A DNA stretch of 64,000 bases, from assembly GCA_016712465.1 (NCBI GenBank), contig JADJQZ010000001.1, forward strand, positions 6,262,001-6,326,000, given 5' to 3'. Under the pieces are notes generated by a model that made no database searches, was not told where the DNA came from, and saw nothing but the letters and a program-made list of their open reading frames with translations. The position numbers and the translations under genes are program-made. Shown piece by piece: positions 63,373-64,000 of the stretch (positions within the stretch are counted from its first letter, which is position 1; each line of letters opens with the position of its first letter). Source of the stretch: Candidatus Obscuribacter sp. GTDB lineage: Bacteria > Cyanobacteriota > Vampirovibrionia > Obscuribacterales > Obscuribacteraceae.

Positions 63373-64000
63373 ATGAAATATACAGCAATCGGGCGTCAAA
63401 CCCTGAGGCGGCTATATCTTGTCGGCAAGCCCTTCTGGGCTTCACCACTGAAGTGGAAAGCCCTGGCACTCTTAGCAACAGTGCTGGGTCTGCTCTTCAC
63501 CGTGGCCGCCGTCAACGTTTTCGTCAGCAGCATTGCCGGCAAGTTCACCACTGCCATGCAAGCCAAAGACGTCTCCGCCTACCATCACTACTTACTCCTG
63601 TACGCTGCGGCCATGGTGGCAGGTTCACCGGTGGTGGTTTTCTACCAGTACCTGCGCACCAAGCTGGCCCTGACCTGGCGCCAGTGGCTGACCCAACACC
63701 TGGTGGACCGCTACCTGGAAAACCGCGCTTACTACAAACTTTCCAACCTGCCTGAAATAGACAACCCGGACGAACGCATCTCCCAGGATGTGGAAACCTT
63801 CTGCAACTCGGCGGTGGGTCTCTTCATCGCCTGGCTCGATGCCTTTGTTACCGTCTTCAGTTTCCTGGGAGTGCTCTGGCTCATTTCAGGCACACTAACG
63901 GTGGTGGCACTGGCCTACTCGCTGATCGGCTGTCTGCTGGCCATTCTCATCGGCAGAAAGCTGGTCAATCTGCAGTTTGAGCATACCAGGCTGGAAGCGG
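63373..64000 (+). CDS. ABC transporter of the SbmA/YddA type (5' part)
   Basis: The first 209 residues of a gene cut by the right edge; the frame stays open to the end of the window. It has membrane segments at about 28-50, 72-92 and 155-205, and the NPDERISQDVETFC motif (about 134-147) found in the YddA/SbmA/ABCD4-type membrane domains. Such proteins join a membrane domain to a C-terminal ATPase (YddA type) or have no ATPase (SbmA, BacA) and move peptides, very-long-chain acyl groups or cobalamin. The ATG at 63373 has no strong ribosome site. Confidence 0.88.
   Translation, partial: MKYTAIGRQTLRRLYLVGKPFWASPLKWKALALLATVLGLLFTVAAVNVFVSSIAGKFTTAMQAKDVSAYHHYLLLYAAAMVAGSPVVVFYQYLRTKLALTWRQWLTQHLVDRYLENRAYYKLSNLPEIDNPDERISQDVETFCNSAVGLFIAWLDAFVTVFSFLGVLWLISGTLTVVALAYSLIGCLLAILIGRKLVNLQFEHTRLEA

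Noticed and set aside
63453..63755. A 100-codon plus-strand frame near the right edge
   Set aside because: It is an off-frame shadow of the truncated ABC transporter gene, whose own frame is open from 63373 to the window end.

Overview
The window looks like a chromosomal segment of a Gram-negative, non-photosynthetic bacterium with moderate to moderately high GC. A TonB-like protein, a TonB-dependent receptor, an OmpH/Skp-like periplasmic protein and many signal peptides indicate an outer membrane. The gene content (tandem membrane-anchored Ser/Thr kinases, TPR proteins, retropepsin-like domains, a TadE-like protein) would fit a Vampirovibrionia/Obscuribacterales-type organism. That placement is an inference from style; no rRNA or universal marker is present to test it. 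No tRNA, rRNA, CRISPR array, transposase or phage module was found.

Layout. 1-11 kb: a two-gene membrane pair, a small membrane protein, a beta-CASP metallo-beta-lactamase-fold RNase-like protein, a rhomboid protease, a glycerophosphodiesterase, two small proteins (one with a proline-rich 18-bp repeat tract), a YdcF-like protein and a pyroglutamyl peptidase. 11.9-19.7 kb: a DadA/PuuB-like FAD oxidoreductase, a secreted unknown, a PhzF-like protein, and a divergent TonB-like / TonB-dependent receptor pair with a 22-bp palindrome ahead of the receptor. 19.8-24.2 kb: a run of secreted or orphan proteins that look AT-richer by eye, with several unexplained hairpins. 24.7-29 kb: a tightly overlapping three-gene diiron oxygenase-like/ferredoxin operon, small proteins, and a protein with two retropepsin-like domains.

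29-42.5 kb is the most distinctive part. First comes a three-gene signalling operon (Cys-rich membrane protein and two paralogous kinases). Next to it is a seven-gene operon read on the minus strand: TPR protein, PqqD-like protein, ATP-grasp ligase, fold-type III PLP decarboxylase-like enzyme, a urea-transporter/M23 fusion, a BaeS-like kinase and a BaeR-like regulator. It ends in an intrinsic terminator. The combination suggests a carrier- or peptide-linked amino-acid modification and export/envelope system under two-component control; I do not recognise it as a described system.

43-64 kb holds a DUF2934 protein, a nitronate monooxygenase-like protein, a YwiC-like membrane protein, a TadE-like protein, a three-gene YbjQ-type cluster, mutL, msrA (GTG start), a large HExxH/HEAT-repeat protein, a secreted glycine-rich protein, two small membrane proteins, an M20 amidohydrolase, a histone-deacetylase-family protein, and the 5' end of an SbmA/YddA-type ABC transporter running off the right edge.
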